DNA from: JARRQB01 sp965368585
Lineage (GTDB): Bacteria; Pseudomonadota; Gammaproteobacteria; Chromatiales; Chromatiaceae
Length of the DNA stretch: 7,032 bases
Assembly: GCA_965368585.1 (NCBI GenBank)
Contig: CBDUNM010000208.1
Location: 1 to 7,032, forward strand
Direction: 5' to 3'
Within the stretch, counting starts at the first letter, position 1. Each line of letters starts with the position of its first letter. A program made the translations under genes and the position numbers. Positions 5,867 through 7,032 of the stretch are shown here, piece by piece. The notes below the pieces were generated by a model. It searched no databases and had not been told where the DNA came from. It was given only the letters and a program-made list of their open reading frames with translations.

Positions 5867-7032
5867 ATGGAAGTCGTCCTCGATCACCCCGTCCGCAGTG
5901 ACGTCTACACCTGGAAAGAAGTCACGCGGATGATCCTCGCGCATCGACGGGAGTTGGTCGCCGCCAACACCGTTGCCATCCTCGGCGCGCTGATGGCCGT
6001 ACCGGTTCCGTTGCTGATACCCATGTTGGTGGACGAGGTCTTGCTCCAGGAGCCTGGCACTGCCGTCGCGGTGATGAACGGCCTGTTTCCCGCAGGTTGG
6101 CACGGACCAATCCTATACATCGTCACAATTCTGATTCTGACGCTGTTTCTGCGGTTGGCGAATCTACTATTCGGTGTTTGGCAGGTCAGAGAGTTCACGT
6201 TGATCGCCAAGGACGTGATTTTTCGTATCAGAAGAGACCTGTTGTTGCGCCTGGAACGGTTCTCGATGGCAGAATACGAAACCTTGGGCTCGAGTACGGT
6301 CGCCTCGCACCTGGTCACCGACCTGGACACCATCGACCAGTTCGTCAGCAACACCACCAGCAAGTTCATCGTCGCTGTACTCAGCGTGATCGGTACGGCC
6401 GTGGTGCTGCTCTGGATGCACTGGCAACTGGCGTTGTTCATTCTCTTGCTCAACCCGCTGGTGATCTACGTGACGACGCGTTTCGGCCGGCAGGTCAAGA
6501 AACTGAAGTCCCGGGAGAACAGCGCCTACCAGGCCTTCCAGGAATCGCTGGCCGAGACCCTGGATGCCATTCAACAGATTCGCGCCAGTAACCGCGAGCA
6601 GCACTATATCGGCCGGATCATCGACCGTGCCGAACGCGTCAAATCGCATTCGGCCGCGTTCGCCTGGCAAAGCGACGCGGCGAACCGCTTGTCGTTCGTG
6701 GTGTTTCTGTTCGGGTTCGATATTTTTCGCGCGGTTGCCATGCTGATGATTCTGTTTTCCGATCTGACAATCGGAGAGATGCTGGCCGTATTCGCCTATC
6801 TGTGGTTCATGATGGGCCCGGTGCAGGAGATTCTCAGCATTCAATACGCCTACCACGGCGCCCGCGCGGCACTCGGACGTATCAACAAGCTGCTGGATGT
6901 CGGCCTGGAACCGCAGTATGCGCACCACATCGATCCGTTCGCGGGAAAACGCACCACCAGTATCGAGCTGCGCGAGGTGTGTTTCGCCTATGGCGACGGC
7001 CCGTTGGTCCTCGACCGGGTGACGCTGGACAT
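5867..7032 (+). CDS. ABC exporter, fused transmembrane and ATPase domains (MsbA-like type), 3' end outside the window
   Basis: The frame is open from ATG 5867 to the window end (388 codons plus 2 bases). It encodes the complete membrane domain of a type IV (MsbA/Sav1866-like) exporter. Likely helices are at about 31-58, 81-104, 167-186, 188-204, 276-297 and 302-318. VPVPLLIPMLVDEVLL (45-60) marks the end of helix 1 and LGSSTVASHLVTDLDTIDQF (140-159) the intracellular loop. ELRE..CFAYGDGPLVLDRVTL (367-387) starts the nucleotide-binding domain, with the A-loop tyrosine at 375. The window stops just before Walker A, so ATPase competence cannot be judged. No C39 peptidase domain precedes the helices, unlike bacteriocin exporters that process leader peptides. 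It would move a lipid, peptide or other substrate out of the cytoplasm; the substrate is unknown. It is divergent from the M23 peptidase gene with tolC beyond, which suggests but does not prove a shared export pathway. Confidence 0.88.
   Translation, partial: MEVVLDHPVRSDVYTWKEVTRMILAHRRELVAANTVAILGALMAVPVPLLIPMLVDEVLLQEPGTAVAVMNGLFPAGWHGPILYIVTILILTLFLRLANLLFGVWQVREFTLIAKDVIFRIRRDLLLRLERFSMAEYETLGSSTVASHLVTDLDTIDQFVSNTTSKFIVAVLSVIGTAVVLLWMHWQLALFILLLNPLVIYVTTRFGRQVKKLKSRENSAYQAFQESLAETLDAIQQIRASNREQHYIGRIIDRAERVKSHSAAFAWQSDAANRLSFVVFLFGFDIFRAVAMLMILFSDLTIGEMLAVFAYLWFMMGPVQEILSIQYAYHGARAALGRINKLLDVGLEPQYAHHIDPFAGKRTTSIELREVCFAYGDGPLVLDRVTLD

Noticed and set aside
6167..6928. 253-codon minus-strand ORF
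   Set aside because: Antisense to the ABC exporter membrane domain, whose plus-strand frame has clear family motifs; Gln/His-rich composition is typical of an antisense shadow.

Overview
The window looks like a chromosomal segment of a GC-rich Gram-negative proteobacterium, most likely a gammaproteobacterium. The grounds are a TolC-type outer-membrane channel, an exported M23 peptidase, and codon use rich in G and C. The species cannot be named from this sequence. No RNA genes, CRISPR arrays, insertion sequences or att sites were seen.

Left part (1-634). A leftward winged-helix regulator gene begins at 415 and is broken near its 3' side. The first 108 codons are open (89-415). The reading frame then shifts at about 88-97, and a TAG codon at 67-69 interrupts the shifted frame, which otherwise still reads as the C-terminal domain usual for this family. 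A perfect 7+5+7 inverted repeat (407-425) overlaps the regulator's start and is a good candidate autoregulatory operator. Between the regulator and the rightward genes lie a second inverted repeat (515-537) and a possible 20-codon leader ORF (572-634). The leader's stop overlaps a GTG start of the next gene.

Middle part (631-3533). Two rightward genes overlap by GTGA. The first encodes a multi-pass GT-C/TMTC-like membrane glycosyltransferase with a TPR-like C-terminal domain. The second encodes a GT2 polyprenyl-phosphate sugar transferase with two C-terminal membrane segments. The natural reading is that the GT2 enzyme charges a lipid carrier and the GT-C protein transfers the sugar outside the cytoplasm.

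Right part (3551-7032). tolC and an M23 (LytM-type) peptidase gene run leftward, convergent with the glycosyltransferase pair. An ABC exporter gene runs rightward, divergent from the peptidase gene, and leaves the window just before its Walker A motif. The 104-bp divergent intergenic region carries a 25-bp near-perfect dyad, a second inverted repeat, and an extended -10 element placed so that transcription could begin at the exporter's ATG. The right part resembles an envelope export locus (inner-membrane ABC pump, outer-membrane channel, peptidoglycan hydrolase), but no membrane-fusion adaptor is present in the window.
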